A stretch of 64,000 bases of DNA from Hymenobacter cellulosilyticus (lineage in GTDB: Bacteria; Bacteroidota; Bacteroidia; Cytophagales; Hymenobacteraceae). The notes below the pieces were generated by a model. The model ran no database searches and was not told the DNA's origin. It worked only from the letters and a program-made list of their open reading frames with translations. The DNA is taken from the NCBI RefSeq assembly GCF_022919215.1, contig NZ_CP095046.1, forward strand, positions 5,570,501 to 5,634,500, written 5' to 3'. Made by a program: the position numbers and the translations under genes. Below are positions 1-10,683 of the stretch, piece after piece; the stretch's first letter is position 1, and each line of letters starts with the position of its first letter.

Positions 1-1005
1 AACCGCATGCCCCGCAACGAGGAGCTGCGCCCCGGCCGCATTCTGTGGCTGCAGCACACTCGGCCCAAGGAAGTAGCCATTGAATACGCCAAGAGCGACG
101 ATGCGGCCGCCCTGGCCGCTTTCGAGCGGACCTCGTCAACTGCCGCTCCCGCTACCGCCTCGGCCAAGCCTGTCCGGAAGAAAGAGAAAGTAAAGGACGA
201 AGCCGAGCCTTACACGGGCACAACGGCCGCCGCCAACCGGATTCTGGAAGACGGCGAGGACGCGGATTCAGCTACGACCAACACCGACAAAACCCTGGTA
301 ACTCAGGCCGATAGCGCAACAGATGACCACATGGAGAATCTGAACGAGCTGCCCAGGCTACAGCGGCCAAGCCAACGGTAGCTCCGGCTACCCCCGCACC
401 GAAAGAAGCTCCCGCGGCAGCGCAGCCCAAAAAGCCGCTGCCTACAACTACTCCCGTGGCCGATGAGCCCGAGGAAGAAGCTGTAGCGGCTGAGCCCGTA
501 AAAACTGCCCCGCCCGCAACCCCCAAAGCCCCTACGGCCCGGTAGCTGCTCCTGCCCCGGTGGCAACTACGCCCGCCAGCACCGCGGCCCACCCCGCCCC
601 TGCTTCCTCCCCGGCTCCCACGACTACTGTAGTAGAACCGGTGCCGGCCAGTGGGCAGCATACCGTACAGAAGGGCGAAACGCTCTACGCCGTGGCCCGC
701 AAGTACGGCCTGCGCCCGCGGACCTGATTGCCTGGAACAATTTGCCGGCCAGCCCTTCGTTGCGCCTGGGTCAGGTGCTGCGGGTAGCCGCGCCCACAGC
801 CGCTGCGGGCAGCTCCGAGGCTAGCCCGGCAGACGGAACGGTAGCCTCGGCAGCGCCGGTGAATCATACGGTGGTAGCCGGCGAGTCGATGTACGGCATT
901 GCCCGGCGCTACGGCGTGAGCATCAAGCAGGTAATGGAGTGGAATAACAAGGCCGATACCAACGTGAAGTTGGGAGAAGTCCTCGTTATTAAGGCTGCTA
1001 AGTAG
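1..1005 (+). CDS. LysM-repeat protein, 3' part of a probable glucosaminidase-LysM protein (5' truncated, 3 frameshifts)
   Basis: The gene enters from the left edge already open in frame 1. It begins with the end of a LysM-like repeat (NRMPRNEELRPGRILWLQ). A long Pro/Ala/Glu/Lys-rich linker follows, then two LysM repeats: HTVQKGETLYAVARKYG near 664-715 and HTVVAGESMYGIARRYG near 863-1000. LysM repeats bind peptidoglycan. In Bacteroidota this repeat arrangement usually follows an N-terminal glucosaminidase domain, which would lie outside the window; that part is inference. The frame breaks near 345, 542 and 717. Each break is repaired by adding one C to a CCC run, so these are probably sequencing errors. 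The next gene, 51 bp downstream, is another LysM protein. Confidence 0.8.
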
Positions 1006-1056
1006 CTTATCCAGTATCTTTGAACGGTTTCCGATTTTTATTCTCTGATTTTCCGA

Positions 1057-1906
1057 ATGCGTCCCTTCTTTCGAGTACTCCTGTTTGGCGGCCTGCTTAC
1101 GGGCCCTTGGCGGCCCAGGCTCAGCAGCCCACGGCCCCGGCTCCGGCCGCCCTTTCCGAAGATTCTGTGCGGGTGATGTCGGGCCTGGTGCAAGCCAGCG
1201 TACGGCAGCTACGCGAAATTTACTTTGAGCCCAGCGACACCCGGGCTGTTACCCTGATTGAAACGGCTCTGCAGGAAATCCCGGCCCTCAACCAGCGCCT
1301 GAGCCACTACACGGCCAGCCTGCCCCGGGAGCAGCAGCAGGTGTTGGCCCAGCGCCTGCGCCAGCAGCCCTGGCAGATTGAACTCCAGACCCTGATGCGC
1401 AGCCCGCAGTTTCGCAACTTCGACGCCCGCGCCGCCAAAAACCCCGACCTGAAAGCCGCCACCGAGCGGCTGCGGGCCTCGGGCTTCGTGGGTGCTTCCC
1501 GGCCCGCTCCGGTAGTAGCCGCGGCCCCGGCTTCCGAGCCGATGGGTACCATAGCCCCGCGCCTTCTAAGCCGACGAAGTCTGCTAAACCAGCTCCGGCT
1601 GCCAATTCCCTGGCTTCATCGAAAACCGGAGCGGCCAAGCCAGCCACGGGCTTTAAGGTAGCCCCGCTTACGGCACCGGCAACGGCTAAAGCAGCTCCGG
1701 CCGCCACAACAGCAGCGGCCCCGGCCCCGGCCCCGGTCAGTGCTGCTACTGCAGCTCAGGTGCGGCACACGGTGCAGAAGGGCGAGACGTTGTTCAGCAT
1801 TTCCCGCCACTACGGCGTAACCCCGGCTCAGGTGCAGGAATGGAACAACAAGCCAACCGGGGCCGTGAAGATTGGCGAAGTGCTGGTATTGAACCCAGCC
1901 AAGTAA
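1057..1906 (+). CDS. Exported protein with one C-terminal LysM domain (2 frameshifts)
   Basis: Start chosen at ATG 1057 (MRPFFRVLLFGGLL), which opens a signal peptide ending near AAQAQQ. Repaired length is about 283 residues. Residues 20-150 have no recognised fold and are rich in Gln, Arg and Leu. An Ala/Pro/Lys linker follows, and a single LysM repeat (RHTVQKGETLFSISRHYG ... WNNK) closes the protein. Frame changes near 1105 and 1555 each fit one lost C. It probably sits in the periplasm bound to peptidoglycan. It lies directly behind another LysM gene and is followed by a strong terminator, so the two may be co-transcribed. The enzymatic role, if any, is unknown. Confidence 0.75.
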
Positions 1907-1928
1907 GACCAACCTGGCTTAACCCAAC

Positions 1929-1961
1929 AAAAAAGGGACGCTGCTACAGCGTCCCTTTTTT
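1929..1961. terminator. Rho-independent terminator, bidirectional
   Basis: The stem AAAAAAGGGACGCTG pairs with CAGCGTCCCTTTTTT around a CTA loop. It ends the LysM gene on the plus strand and can also serve the desaturase gene reading toward it. Confidence 0.9.
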
Positions 1962-1990
1962 GTTGTTAGTCCCTGGTCAGCTTTACGCAG

Positions 1991-3050
1991 CTACGGCCAC
2001 TTGTGGGCCAGCCGGGCTATGCGCCGGGTGCGCGACTTCAGAAAGGCTACTACTTCGGCGTCAGACTGATACTGCCCGCCCAGGTTCACGAAGTTCTTGG
2101 CCAGCAAGTCGTAGCGGCGGGTCATCAGGTAGGCAAAAATGTGCAGGAAGTGAATTCCGTCGAACACTACCGCCTGATTCTGTGTGTACTGGTCCAGGTT
2201 TTTGCGGAAGTGGGCCGGGTGTTCGGTCCAGTGCAGGGCGGGCTTGAGGTGGTGGCTAATGTGGTAACCGTCGTTCCAGCACTTGTGGTTGTACTTGGTA
2301 TTGATGCAGGTCACGCTGTTGGTGTAGCAGTTGTCGGGCGTGGCCGCGTTAATAAAGGCGTGCTGGCTCCAGTTGCCGAGCATCATCACGGCCCGGGTCA
2401 CGATGACGGGCAGAATCAGCACGGCCAGCGTGGCGGGCAGGTTTACGAAGGCCAGCCCCAGGCAAGTCAGCAGGTAGATTACCTCCCGCGCAGCAGCCGA
2501 AACCGCAGCTTGGGCTTGCTGGTCCGCCCCAGATACAGCACCAGTTTAGGAATGCCCAGCAGGAAAAAATCGACCAGGTAGCGGCCAAAGCTGGCTACCG
2601 AGTCGCGCTGGTAGTACATGGTGGAGCTTTCGTCGTCGGGCAGGTTATTCTCGGGGTGGTGCATGCCGAGGTGGTGGGTCAGGTAGGTTTCGGGGGTTTG
2701 CCCAAACAGCGGCCCGATAACCCAGGGAATGTAGTGGTTGAGCCGGCTGTACTTTTTCTTGAACAGGATGCGGTGACTGGTGCAATGCAGCATCAGCCCA
2801 AACGGACCTTTGAAGTAAAAGGTGGTCAAACCCATATACACGGCAAACGCCGCCCACCACCAGCCCGCTGGCAACCCGGGCACAAACAGCAGGGCCACCA
2901 AAGGCAGCAGCGTGACCGATATTTCCAGGATGAGGTACACAAACGGCAGGTCCCGCTTGTCCTGAATAAACTGCAGCAACCAGGCATCCAGCCGGGAAAC
3001 GGGGCCGCCGGGTCGTAGACCGGGTCGGTGAGGGCAACCAAATACTTCAT
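1991..3050 (-). CDS. Fatty acid desaturase family membrane protein (2 frameshifts)
   Basis: Repaired length is about 353 residues from ATG 3050 (MKYLVALTDPVYD). It carries the histidine clusters of membrane di-iron desaturases: HCTSH, THHLGMHH, and HISHHLKPALHW with a further HPAHF nearby. Hydrophobic stretches around LVALLFVPGLPAGWWWAAF and LTCLGLAFVNLPATLAVL fit membrane segments. Such enzymes introduce double bonds into acyl chains, or hydroxylate lipids, using O2; the substrate cannot be read from sequence. Frame breaks near 3000 and 2490 are each repaired by adding one base to a C or G run. It stands alone, converging with the LysM genes. Confidence 0.82.
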
Positions 3051-3614
3051 GGGCAAATACTGGCCGAACCGCTCGACCGGGGATGACGACAACAATAAAT
3101 AGCTACCCGAGGAATAAGAAAGCGCCGCGCCCCGGGGGCAACGGCCGAAAGAGCATATCGAATAAAGAAGCCGAGGGCTAGCATAGCAAGGCTGAACTAT
3201 AACGGCCCGGGACGCGGAATAAGTCCAATAGTTGGAGCAAGATAGCCAGATTCTTACGGATGAGCTTTTGTAGACTATGGTTTGCTTGGCTTAGTTGCAA
3301 CGCCGAAACGAGGCTATCTGCTCAGAAAGAGACTTTCAGTTGGTCAGAGCCATAAAAGCCAGTTGCAGACTATTTCTGCTTGGAGAGGAAAGTTTTCTAC
3401 TCTGAGTACACTTCAGCCCCAGTCAACTGTTAACCAAGCTGCCCGATTCACCTTTTTGCTACCTGAGCGCTTCAGCTGTCGAGGACGGCACCCAAGGCCC
3501 TCCTTTTGGTGTTAGTACGCAAAAACCACTTGCCGCGCAATCTTTCCTGACCCCGCATTTGGCGGTAACTTTACTTTCGGCTTCGGGTCCTAATGGCCCG
3601 GGGCCTGTTTGCCC
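3051..3614. other. Intergenic region between desaturase and dnaE
   Basis: This 564-bp spacer separates two divergent genes and so must hold both promoters. I see no convincing coding frame. A 77-codon plus-strand ORF at 3282-3515 has no recognisable domain and atypical composition. No perfect TAnnTTTG box was found close to dnaE; TACTTTCG near 3573 is a partial match. Confidence 0.5.
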
Positions 3615-6600
3615 ATGCCCGTATTCTCGCACCTGCACTGCCATACCCAATACTCCCTGCTCGACGGCCAGGCCAGCATCGGAGCCCTGATGAAAAAGGC
3701 CCAGGCCGACGGCATGCCCGCCGTAGCCCTCACCGACCACGGCAATATGTTCGGGGCTTTCAACTTCGTGGCCGAAGCCAATAAGTACAACGTGAAGCCC
3801 ATCGTGGGCTGCGAGTTTTACCTGGTGGAAGACCGGCACAAGAAAAGCTTCAGCCGGGAAAAAGGCGAGCGGGACGTGCGTCACCACCAGCTCTTGCTGG
3901 CCAAGGACCAGGCCGGCTACCAGAACCTGGCTAAGCTCTGCTCCATGAGCTTTATTGAGGGCGTGTACTCCAAGTACCCACGTATCGACAAGGAGCTGCT
4001 GCTGCAGTACCACGAAGGTTTGATTGCCACTTCCTGCTGCATCGGCGCCGAAATCCCCCAGGCTTTGCTCTGGAAAAGTGAGGAGGAAGCCGAGAAGCAG
4101 CTCAAGTGGTGGCTCGACGTATTCGGCGACGACTACTACATCGAAATCCAGCGCCACGGCATCGAGAACATCGACAACACCGGCAAAAGCCAGGAAGACC
4201 TGAACCAGATTTTGCTGCGCTGGGCGAAGAAGTACAACGTTAAGGTCATCTGCACCAACGACTCGCACTACGTCAATCAGGAGGACTTTGCGCCCCACGA
4301 TCTGCTCCTGTGCGTGAATACCGGGGAAGAGTACAGCATCCCGGTCGGCGACTTCCAGACCAAGTACTTCCGCCTGATTTCGGGCGAGAAAAAGGTGCTT
4401 TACGACCACCTCGACAACCTGCGCCCCCTGGCCTCGTCCGACGACTCCGTGCGGCGCCAGCTTATGCGCATCGACGAGGAATTTCAGATGCCCAAGCCCC
4501 GCTCCCGCTTCGGTTTCCCCAACGACCAGTTCTTTTTCAAGAGCCAGGAGCAGATGAACCAGCTGTTCAGCGACGTGCCGGAAAGCGTGGACAACACCAA
4601 CGAAATCGTTGATAAAATCACGCCGCCCAAGCTGCAGCGCGACATTCTGCTGCCCAACTTCCCCATTCCTGCGGCCTTCGCCAACGCCGACGAGTTTCTG
4701 CGCGAGCTGACCTACGTGGGGGCCTTCGGGCCAAGTGCCGGCAAAGGCGTCGTGACGATGACCAAGCCGCCCCGCTACTCCGAGCGCACGCCCGAAATCG
4801 AGGAGCGCCTGGACTACGAGCTGCGCATTATCCAGACGATGGGCTTTGCGGGCTACTTCCTTATCACCCAGGACTTTATCAACCACGGCCGCAGCGTGGG
4901 CGTGGCCGTAGGGCCGGGCCGGGGCTCGGCCGCCGGTTCTGCGGTGGCCTACTGCGTGGGTATCACCAACATCGACCCGATTAAGTACTCGTTGCTGTTC
5001 GAGCGTTTCCTCAATCCGGAGCGCGTGTCCATGCCCGATATCGATATCGACTTCGACGACGTGAACCGCCAGCGCGTGATTGACTACGTGGTGGATAAGT
5101 ACGGCAAAACCCAGGTGGCTCAGATTATCACCTTCGGTACCATGGCCGCCAAGTCCAGTATCAAGGACGTGGCCCGGGCCATGGAGCTGCCCCTGCCCTG
5201 ACCAACGAGCTGGCCAAGATGGTGCCCGAAAAGCCCGGCACCACGCTGGCTGGGCCTTTGCTGAAAACCAGGAGCTGGACATGATCCGGCGCGACGACGC
5301 GGCCGACAACCTGCGCGGGCACATCCTACGCCTGGCTGAAAAGCTCGAAGGCTCGGTGCGCAACACCGGTATTCACGCGGCCGGCGTCATCATCGCCCCG
5401 ACGACATTACCAAGTACATTCCGGTTTCGACCTCCAAGGACTCGGACCTGCTCGTCACGCAGTTCGACGGCAAGGTGATTGAGAGTGCCGGGATGCTGAA
5501 GATGGACTTTCTGGGCCTAAAAACCTTGACCATCATCGTCGATGCCCTGGAGCTGATCAAGAAGAACCACGGCGTCGATATCAACATCGACGACATCCCG
5601 CTCGACGACCCCAAAACCTACGAGCTTTACCAGCGCGGCGACACGATTGGCACGTTCCAGTTTGAATCCGAGGGCATGCGCATGTACCTCAAGGACCTCA
5701 AGCCGACCAACATTGAGGACCTGATTGCCATGAACGCCTTGTACCGGCCCGGCCCGATGCAGTTCATTCCGAACTTCATCAACCGCAAGCACGGCCGCGA
5801 GGAAGTGGAATACCCGCACGAGCTGCTGGAGCCCATTCTGAACTACTCCCAGGGCATCATGGTGTACCAGGAGCAGATTATGCAGGCCGCCCAGATCTTG
5901 GCCGGCTACTCCCTGGGTGGTGCCGACTTGCTGCGCCGGGCCATGGGTAAGAAGGACATGAAGAAGATGGCCCAGGAGCGGGAGAAGTTCTGCAAGGGCG
6001 CGGCCGAGCTGCACGGCATCAAGGAAAAGAAGGCCAACGAGGTGTTCGACGTGATGGAGAAGTTTGCGGCCTACGGCTTCAACCGCTCCCACTCGGCTGC
6101 CTACTCGGTAGTGGCCTACCAGACCGGCTACCTCAAGGCCAACTACCCGGCCGAGTACATGGCCGCCGTGCTGACCAACAACATGTCGGATATCAAGAAG
6201 GTGACCTTCTTTATCGAGGAAGCCCGCCGCCAGGGTGTGGCCGTACTTGGGCCCGACGTGAACGAATCCATTCTCAAGTTCAACGTAAACGAAAAGGGCC
6301 AGATCCGCTTCGGTATGGCCGCCGTGAAGGGCGCCGGTGAGGCCGCCATTGAGAACATTGTAGCGGAACGCGGCAAGAAAGGCCCGTTCACCGATATCTT
6401 CGACTTCTCCAAGCGCGTCAACCTGCGGGCCGTCAACAAGAAGACCTTCGAAAGCCTGGCCTTGTCGGGCGCTTTCGATTCGTTTGAGCGCTACCACCGC
6501 CGGCAGTTCGTGGAAGCCCCAGCGGCGACCAGAACCTGATTGACAAGGCCGTGCGCATGGGCCAGCAGTACCAGGCCGACCAGGATTCGGCCCAGCAAAG

Positions 6601-7327
6601 CCTGTTTGGCGGCGGGGCTTTTGGCGCGGTAGCCATGCCCCTGCCCAAGGTGGCCGACATGGAGCCCTGGCCCGCTACTGAGCAGCTGCGCCGTGAAAAG
6701 GAAGTGGTAGGCTTCTACCTCTCGGGCCACCCACTCGACGACTTCAAGCTCGAAATCGACTCCTACTGCACCTGCGGGCTGGACAAGGTGGAGAACTATA
6801 AAAACCGCGAGGTGACGGTAGCCGGCCTGATTTCGAACGTCATGTTCAAAACCACCAAGACCGGTCAGCCCTTCGTCTCGTTCAGCGTGGAAGACTACGA
6901 GTCGTCGTTGAACCTGGCCTTGTTCCGCGACGACTACAGCCGTTTCTCGGCCCTGATTAACCCCCGCAACTACGACAAGGAGCAGGTACCGCCCATGTAC
7001 ATTCGGGGCAAATACGCCCAGCGCTTCCGCGACTCCGACCAGTTCGAGTTCAAGATTCTGACCATGGAGCCCCTGTTCAACGTGGCCGAAAAGCTCGCCA
7101 ACGGTGTGCGGGTGCAGCTCGACCTACGCACCATCACCGAGCCTTTCATGGACCGGTTTATGGAAGCCGTGGAAGGCTGCGCGGGTTCGAAAAAGCTCGA
7201 AATCAAATTCGCCGAGCCCCACGAGCACCTTGCTGTCGACACCTATTCGCGGCGCTACCGCATCGAACCCAAGGAATTCATTCGCCGGATGCGGGCCATG
7301 GAAATCGAAGCCTGCCAGTTGATTTAA
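3615..7327 (+). CDS. dnaE: DNA polymerase III subunit alpha (4 frameshifts)
   Basis: Catalytic subunit of the replicative polymerase. Repaired length is about 1238 residues, normal for a Bacteroidota DnaE. The start is ATG 3615 (MPVFSHLHCHTQYSLLDG), where the HLHCH opens the N-terminal PHP domain. The polymerase catalytic aspartates are in PDIDIDFDD near residue 473. GPGRGSAAGS and RPGPMQFIP are further family hallmarks. A C-terminal OB-fold (VTVAGLISNV near residue 1070) and tail complete it. The reading frame slips near 5200, 5250, 5398 and 6522, each time by one missing base. An essential gene with four identical-type lesions is strong evidence for sequencing error. A weak hairpin follows the stop. 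Confidence 0.95.
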
Positions 7328-7353
7328 ACGCGGCACTTATATAGCATATAGCA

Positions 7354-7386
7354 AAGCGGCTTGCAGCACACTTCTGCAAGCCGCTT
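7354..7386 (+). terminator. Probable terminator of dnaE
   Basis: AAGCGGCTTGCAG pairs perfectly with CTGCAAGCCGCTT. The following T tract is poor, so it may act mainly as a 3'-end stabiliser. Confidence 0.6.
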
Positions 7387-7452
7387 CGGTATACGGGTAC
7401 GGCTTATCTTACTACCCGTTTGCTTATTCCGGATTTGTCAATCTTTTAGCCT

Positions 7453-8908
7453 ATGCCGACATCTACCCGTTTTCAGTTTTACCTTTTTCTACTGGCCCTC
7501 TGTAGTCTGCTGGCTGGTCCGGCCCGGGCTCAGACTTACTACCTTGATTTAGGTCAGCAACAAATTGTACTGCCCGACCGGGTGCTGCACGTGGAGCAAG
7601 TCGTGGATGGGCGGCCCGGCCAATCTCCGACGGTGGGGTTGGTTTACCGCGGCCTTGATAACCGGCAGGCAGCGGTACTCTTTCTCAACGGCTTGGAAGC
7701 TGAGCTCAGCTCTTTTCTGCGCAAGCAGCTGCCCGCCCGCACTGGCGACCATGCCGTGGTGCTTTGCGTGCGGGAGCTGCGGATCAATGAGCAGATGGGC
7801 AAAATAACGGAAGAGGCCAGTGCTGATCTGGCGGCCGATGTGTACGAGCACCGACCCGACGGCTACCATTTTGTTCGGAGTGTGGCGGCCCGCACCGCCA
7901 AGCGTGCCCTGGAAACCACCGCCCAGCATCCCATGCACCTGGCCTTGCTGCTGCAGCAGTGCCTGGGACAGGTAGCGGCCACCGACTGGGCCCAAACCAA
8001 CTTATCGCCTGCCCGGGCGCTTTCACAACTCGCCACTGATGTTCCCGTTACGCTCACTGCGGCCGGAAAGAAAACACCCTTACCTGCCATTCTGCGACAA
8101 GCGCCGCGGCCTGGCGTGTATTATAGCTTCGAGCAATTCTTGGCCAACCGTCCCGATACCACCCTGACCGTGCACGCCGACACAGTGCCCTTGCGGCTGC
8201 GAGGCCTCGACGGCCGGCGGCTATGGCGTGGTGTGGCCCGGTTTCGGCCGGTAACTGTAGACGCCAAGGGCAAGAATCAGCCTATGCGCCAGCCCGCCTG
8301 GGTTTTGCGGATGGAGAGCAGCTCTACATTCAGCACGAAAAGCGGTATTTTCCTCTGGTACGCCAAGGCAACTTCTTCACGTTTGTGGGCGAAAAGCCGC
8401 TCGACCCGGAGTATATACGCGCCAAATCGGAAGCCCAGGTCCGGTCAATGGTAACTGGAGTAGGCACCGTATATGCCCAGAACCATACCGGCGAGCCAAC
8501 CCCTTATGCCCTCGATATGCGGACGGGCCAAATGGCTCCTTTCCCCAATCCGCTACGCCCCGCCCTACCCGGCTCGATACGGCCTATGTGTATCTGTACC
8601 GCCAGAATGATGCTTCCCCGGCGCCCATTCCCGTGTTTGTGGAAGGCAGAGAGGTCGGGAAGCTGCGGCCGAATGAATACCTGGAGCTGCCCTGGCCCTA
8701 TTATGCCCGGATGCTGCGGCTGTGTTTGGGCGTAGCCACGCCCAACCCTTGCCAACTGCTGGTACCGAATGCTGCCAAGCTGAACTACCTAAAAGTATCG
8801 GCTATTCCCGCTACGGCTGGGGAACCACTCTGGCAATGGGTAAGCGCCGCGCAGGGCGAAGCAGATCTTGATGCGTTAGATAAGCTACGGGCTGCCGCGG
8901 CCAAGTAA
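7453..8908 (+). CDS. Exported protein of unknown function (2 frameshifts)
   Basis: I do not recognise the family. The start at ATG 7453 gives a clear signal peptide (FYLFLLALCSLLAGPARAQ), so the mature protein is exported. Repaired length is about 485 residues. The mature part has no evident transmembrane segment, no catalytic motif and few Cys. It mentions YYLDLGQQQIVLPDRVLHVEQ near the N-terminus, then alternating polar/hydrophobic strands suggesting a beta-rich protein. No T9SS tail is seen; the C-terminus is helical (DALDKLRAAAAK). Frame slips near 8285 and 8570 each fit one lost base. It is flanked by its own terminator and appears monocistronic. Confidence 0.6.
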
Positions 8909-8927
8909 ATAGCCATTTGTAAACCCA

Positions 8928-8958
8928 AAAAAGGGAGCCAGAATCTGGCTCCCTTTTT
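8928..8958. terminator. Bidirectional rho-independent terminator
   Basis: AAAAAGGGAGCCAG pairs with CTGGCTCCCTTTTT. It lies between the convergent unknown exported gene and the DUF2382 gene and can serve both. Confidence 0.9.
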
Positions 8959-8977
8959 CATTTCATTGTTCACTTAT

Positions 8978-9847
8978 CTACGAGTTACGGCGCTGCTCCT
9001 CGTCGGTGGTATAGCCGCTGCGCTGAGTCGTGGCGTCGTTGATGCGCTCTACATCTACTTCGGTTTTGCGCACCGTGTCACGGATGGTTTCCTCTCGCTC
9101 GGTTACTTCCTTGCCCAAGGTTACTTCTTCTACTACGCGGGCTTCTTTGCCTACTACAGCACGTTCGGCGCTTTCCGTGATTTCAATTTCGCCTTCCTTA
9201 AAGGCATTGAAATCGGCTTCCGTAGCGGGGCGGTTTACGGGATGACGCTCCACACTTACGTGCTCTTCCCGCAGACGTACGCTGGCTTCTACCGGACGCT
9301 CCACGATGCGGCTCCGCAGACGGGCGCCACCGGTTTGCTCCACGCGCTTGCCTACCTGCAGGTTTTCTTCAATCACCTGGGCCGACAGACCTTCTTGGCC
9401 CGTAGTGGCACCAGCCTGCAGGTTGTTAGCTCCGGCATAGCCGGTTTGTGCCGCGCGCTCATCCACGTCAACGGCGCCAGCATTATCCAGAATTTCGGCA
9501 GCCCGGTGAGCGTGCTCTGCCGACTGGCAGTGTACAGTCAAAATAGAGTGGCCCTGCCGGGCTACGTGCGAGTAGCGGCGGGCATCTTCGGTATCGTCGC
9601 CACCAAACAGGTTGCTGAAGAAGTTGCTCACACTGTCCCCGGTACGGCCGGCGGCGTCGCCTACGGCCTCGGTGGTTGTGCCACTGGTGTTCTGGTAGTT
9701 GCTGCTATTGGTGCTGCCACCGGCAGTAGCGGCACCGCCCGAGGAGATGTCAACATTTTCCTGAGTAAAACCGGCAGCAATAAGTTGGGCCGAAGCCTGC
9801 TGAGCGGCTTGAATATTATCGAAGAATCCTACTACGGTCTGGTTCAT
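8978..9847 (-). CDS. YsnF/AvaK-type stress protein (DUF2382) with N-terminal YflT-like domain
   Basis: 290 residues from ATG 9847 (MNQTVVGFFDNIQAAQQASAQL). The N-terminal ~100 residues resemble the general-stress YflT-type fold, with a Gly/Ser/Thr-rich hinge around residues 55-85. The C-terminal half is a DUF2382 domain, seen in GKRVEQTGGARLRSRIVERPVEASVRLREEHVSVERHPVNR and the closing VRKTEVDVERI. The open frame continues upstream through the next gene, but that part is only a shadow. DUF2382 proteins occur in stress regulons and their biochemical role is unsettled. It lies 48 bp behind another DUF2382 gene on the same strand, so the two probably form an operon. Confidence 0.8.
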   Translation of the reverse strand: MNQTVVGFFDNIQAAQQASAQLIAAGFTQENVDISSGGAATAGGSTNSSNYQNTSGTTTEAVGDAAGRTGDSVSNFFSNLFGGDDTEDARRYSHVARQGHSILTVHCQSAEHAHRAAEILDNAGAVDVDERAAQTGYAGANNLQAGATTGQEGLSAQVIEENLQVGKRVEQTGGARLRSRIVERPVEASVRLREEHVSVERHPVNRPATEADFNAFKEGEIEITESAERAVVGKEARVVEEVTLGKEVTEREETIRDTVRKTEVDVERINDATTQRSGYTTDEEQRRNS

Positions 9848-9894
9848 TGTGAAAGAATTTAGGGTTGGGGTATGAATAGGTTGTGTTTTCTGTT

Positions 9895-10366
9895 TTACTG
9901 AATGGGCGCCGTTCCTGGCGCTGCGGCCGGGCCGGCTCCGTCGGCCGAATTGCGGGCAACGTGGATTTCCTCGTGCCGCAGCATAATGGGCTGAGTAAGC
10001 GTGGTAGTCTGAGTGCGCTTGGTCACCCGGATTTCCTCCACCACCAATAGGCGCGTTACTACTACTTCGCGCAGCACCGGAATAATTGTGGTGTCGCCGT
10101 CGTAGCGCAGGCCGGGCGTAGGGGCTCCGTCGGCCACAAACTGGTTGACGGGTACTCGTTCTACCAGCACTTCCTCGTGCTGCAGCGGAATTTCGAGCAT
10201 TTCTTCCCGCTCGTGAACCGTCTTGGACAGGCGTACCCGACCACTTTCCACCACCTCCCGGTTGATAACGGCCTGTTCTTCGATGACCGGTATTACCAGG
10301 GTTGTCCGGGGCAGCGGCCTGCCGGGGCGTTTCGGAAAAATTAGCGGATGGGCGGTTGGGTTCCAT
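9895..10366 (-). CDS. Second DUF2382 (YsnF/AvaK) domain protein (apparent frameshift)
   Basis: The recognisable domain runs TLVIPVIEEQAVINREVVESGRVRLSK ... IIPVLREVVVTRLLVVEEIRV ... LRHEEIHVARN, the two-part signature of DUF2382. The domain frame has no ATG before the TLVIP strand. An ATG at 10366 (MEPNRPSANFSETPRQAAA) lies in a different frame. Joining the two needs one extra base removed or two bases added. Because every other lesion in the window is a base loss, two lost C residues in the two CCCCGG runs near 10312 and 10325 are the likelier cause. Repaired length is about 157 residues. If no frameshift exists, translation would start at 10254 and lose the first strand. Confidence 0.65.
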
Positions 10367-10637
10367 GGCCCAATCTTACGCTCCCGTTTTTCGATGGTTC
10401 CTACTGTCGAGTTCCCTAAGCCGCCTTACTCTGGCTACTTTTTAGCACTATAATTACCTCTATTTTTACATACTAATATTTTAATAAGCAGCCTTTTAGC
10501 TTCCGTAGCCGATATTAAGCTTCTGCATACGCTTATCGAATGAATTGGACAAAACCAGCTAGCATAGATTTGAATTAAAGCATGATTTTTTATTATCTAT
10601 CCAAAGGAAAGTATAGCAGAGTAGCCGCAAAATTAAT

Positions 10638-10655
10638 TTTCAATATTTATTGAAA
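10638..10655. promoter_or_regulatory. Palindromic operator upstream of GbsR-type regulator
   Basis: TTTCAATA-TT-TATTGAAA is a perfect inverted repeat. Its right half overlaps the TTG -33 element (10650-10652) of the regulator's promoter, as expected for autorepression. A near copy lies at 11232-11249. Confidence 0.7.
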
Positions 10656-10679
10656 GTTTGATAGATACTCCTACATTTG
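10650..10679 (+). promoter_or_regulatory. Bacteroidota-type promoter, giving a very short or no leader
   Basis: TTG (10650-10652), a 19-bp spacer, then TACATTTG (10672-10679), matching TAnnTTTG exactly. Transcription would begin at about 10684-10687, at the ATG of the regulator, implying a leaderless or nearly leaderless mRNA. Confidence 0.65.
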
Positions 10680-10683
10680 AGCC

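Larger units (their letters stand above)
10367..10683. other. Divergent promoter region, AT-rich
   Basis: This 317-bp region separates the DUF2382 pair (minus) from the GbsR regulator (plus) and is visibly AT-rich over 10440-10680. It holds the palindromic operator and promoter listed separately. No ORF is supported. Confidence 0.6.

Noticed and set aside
3282..3515. 77-codon ORF upstream of dnaE
   Set aside because: No domain, unusual composition for this genome, and overlap with the expected promoter region.
3459..5366. 635-codon minus-strand open frame opposite dnaE
   Set aside because: It lies antisense to the clear DnaE sequence, has no domain, and arises from high-GC codon bias.
5517..6497. 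326-codon minus-strand open frame opposite dnaE
   Set aside because: Antisense shadow of the polymerase domain with repetitive Val/Leu/Gly/His content.
8966..9862. 298-codon plus-strand open frame over the DUF2382 gene
   Set aside because: The minus strand encodes a recognisable YsnF-type protein; the plus frame is its shadow.
9848..10366. N-terminal extension of the 8978-9847 gene
   Set aside because: The upstream part is low-complexity Arg/Gly/Pro sequence in the wrong frame over the second DUF2382 gene; the domain starts at MNQTVV.
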